A program made the translations under genes and the position numbers. Under the pieces are notes generated by a model. It worked only from the letters and a program-made list of their open reading frames with translations. It ran no database searches and was not told where the DNA came from. A stretch of 5,148 nt of DNA, from contig DEIW01000040.1 in NCBI GenBank assembly GCA_002352705.1, positions 1 through 5,148 of the forward strand, read 5' to 3'. Shown one piece after another: positions 4,330 through 5,148 of this stretch. The DNA is from Bacteroidales bacterium UBA2764 (GTDB taxonomy: Bacteria > Bacteroidota > Bacteroidia > Bacteroidales > Paludibacteraceae). Numbering within the stretch: position 1 is the first letter of the stretch; each line of letters starts with the position of its first letter.

Positions 4330-5109
4330 TTAGGCGCTGATGGAAACGTTGTAGCCTTTGGCGACGAGCGGAGCGGCAATGCGTTCCATCTCTTCGCGCG
4401 GGATTTTCTCAAGGTGTTCCTCGGGCGTCTTGCGGTCAATGACGTAAATCATGATTTGTTTGGGATGCAGAAGGTCCACTGCCTGGTACCACGCCTTCAG
4501 TTCTTCGGGGGTGGTGTTGTCAATAGTCTTGCCGTTATGCTCTCCGCGGAGGAAACAGGTCTGCAGCGTAAAATCGCCGTTGAACGGTTCTAACCATCGG
4601 ATGAGCTGCTCCACCGTCAGTGCGTCATTGACCGGCATATCAATCCGCCGCATCATCTCATCGGTAGCGGCATCGAGTTTGAGGATGCGGTTGTCGCACA
4701 TCATCAGTGCGCGGACTACTTCGGGACGTCCCAGCTGGGTGGAGTTGGACAGCACGGACACTTTGGCGGAGGGACAATACCGGTCGCGCAAGGCGCATGT
4801 ATCTTCGATAATGCCCATGAAATCCGGATGGAGGGTCGGCTCTCCGTTTCCGGAGAAAGTGATGACATCAAGGGAAGTACCATTTGGACATTTAGCATTG
4901 ACTATCTCCTGCAACTTCGTCTCCAGTGCCAGCCGTATTTCTTCGCGGGTGGGTAAGACAGGGTGATTTACTTTCTCGTTCCATCCGCACTCGCAATAGA
5001 CGCAGTTGAAGGTACATAGTTTATGCTCTATCGGCATAATCTCCATACCGAGACTGACGCCTAACCGGCGGCTATGTATAGGTCCATATACGATACTGGG
5101 GAAAAGCAT
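4330..5109 (-). CDS. Radical SAM protein (Fe-S oxidoreductase, COG0731-like)
   Basis: The protein has 259 residues. The N-terminus YGPIHSRRLGVSLG (8-21) is followed by the radical SAM cluster motif C32-x3-C36-x2-C39 (CTFNCVYC), which binds the [4Fe-4S] cluster that cleaves S-adenosylmethionine. FSGNGEPTLHPDF (85-97) is the GGEP-type motif that contacts SAM. VSVLSNSTQL and ILKLDAATDE are later barrel strands, and LQTCFLRGEHNG continues the core. The N-terminal YGPxxSRRLGxSLG block is typical of the COG0731 group, whose bacterial members have no well-established reaction. There is no obvious extra Fe-S domain at the C-terminus, although C41 lies close to the cluster. The ATG start (5109-5107) directly touches the repeat at 5110. 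The glycosyltransferase follows in the same reading frame after the TAA and a 120-base gap. Confidence 0.9.
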   Translation of the reverse strand: MLFPSIVYGPIHSRRLGVSLGMEIMPIEHKLCTFNCVYCECGWNEKVNHPVLPTREEIRLALETKLQEIVNAKCPNGTSLDVITFSGNGEPTLHPDFMGIIEDTCALRDRYCPSAKVSVLSNSTQLGRPEVVRALMMCDNRILKLDAATDEMMRRIDMPVNDALTVEQLIRWLEPFNGDFTLQTCFLRGEHNGKTIDNTTPEELKAWYQAVDLLHPKQIMIYVIDRKTPEEHLEKIPREEMERIAAPLVAKGYNVSISA

Positions 5110-5148
5110 ATTGATGAATGATGGATTGATGAATGATGGAATGATGGA
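5110..5148. repeat. Second 7/8-base tandem tract, abutting the radical SAM start codon
   Basis: The same units as at 4213-4327 (ATTGATG, AATGATGG, ATTGATG, AATGATGG twice, and a further base) run from the base next to the ATG to the window edge and probably beyond. On the coding strand it is again free of G. The radical SAM gene is therefore flanked by this repeat on both sides. Confidence 0.9.

Noticed and set aside
4206..4439. A minus-strand frame with a His/Ser/Ile-rich tail
   Set aside because: It is the translation of the tandem repeat joined to a shifted frame of the radical SAM C-terminus.

Overview
The window looks like chromosomal DNA of a member of the Bacteroidota, most likely the order Bacteroidales. 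Three promoters have the Bacteroidota sigma form (TTG, 20 bases, TAnnTTTG). Start codons mostly lack Shine-Dalgarno sequences. Every protein resembles a Bacteroidales family, and every supported gene lies on the minus strand, so transcription runs from right to left.

Right part (about 3190-5148): a radical SAM protein is followed by a MurG-like GT-B glycosyltransferase with a GTG start. A tandem tract of 7/8-base units, G-free on the coding strand, sits in front of each of these two genes. The glycosyltransferase also holds nine in-frame copies of a heptanucleotide at its interdomain linker. Seven is not a multiple of three, and both alternative frames stop within 29 codons of the tract, so this is a strong candidate for phase variation. 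A second, degenerate heptad tract lies near the C-terminus in the same register.

Middle (about 2430-3180): a housekeeping transcript starts at a clear promoter 18 bases after the glycosyltransferase stop. It carries a roughly 135-base structured leader, tRNA-Glu(UUC), a short hairpin-rich spacer, rpsT (ribosomal protein S20) and a clean intrinsic terminator. The leader also contains a possible 34-residue basic ORF. Four copies of the same heptanucleotide lie beyond the rpsT terminator.

Left part (1-2412): an AraC-family regulator and an ORF6N-domain protein with a C-terminal phospholipase-D-like region each have their own promoter. After a 342-base gene-free region with hairpins, one of them terminator-like, the first 25 codons of what looks like a restriction-modification methyltransferase run off the left edge. 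This end looks like an accessory, probably defence-related, locus.

I see no complete undescribed system. The most unusual feature is the simple repeats: one heptad family in intergenic DNA and twice inside one gene, and a second G-free family at the start of two consecutive genes.
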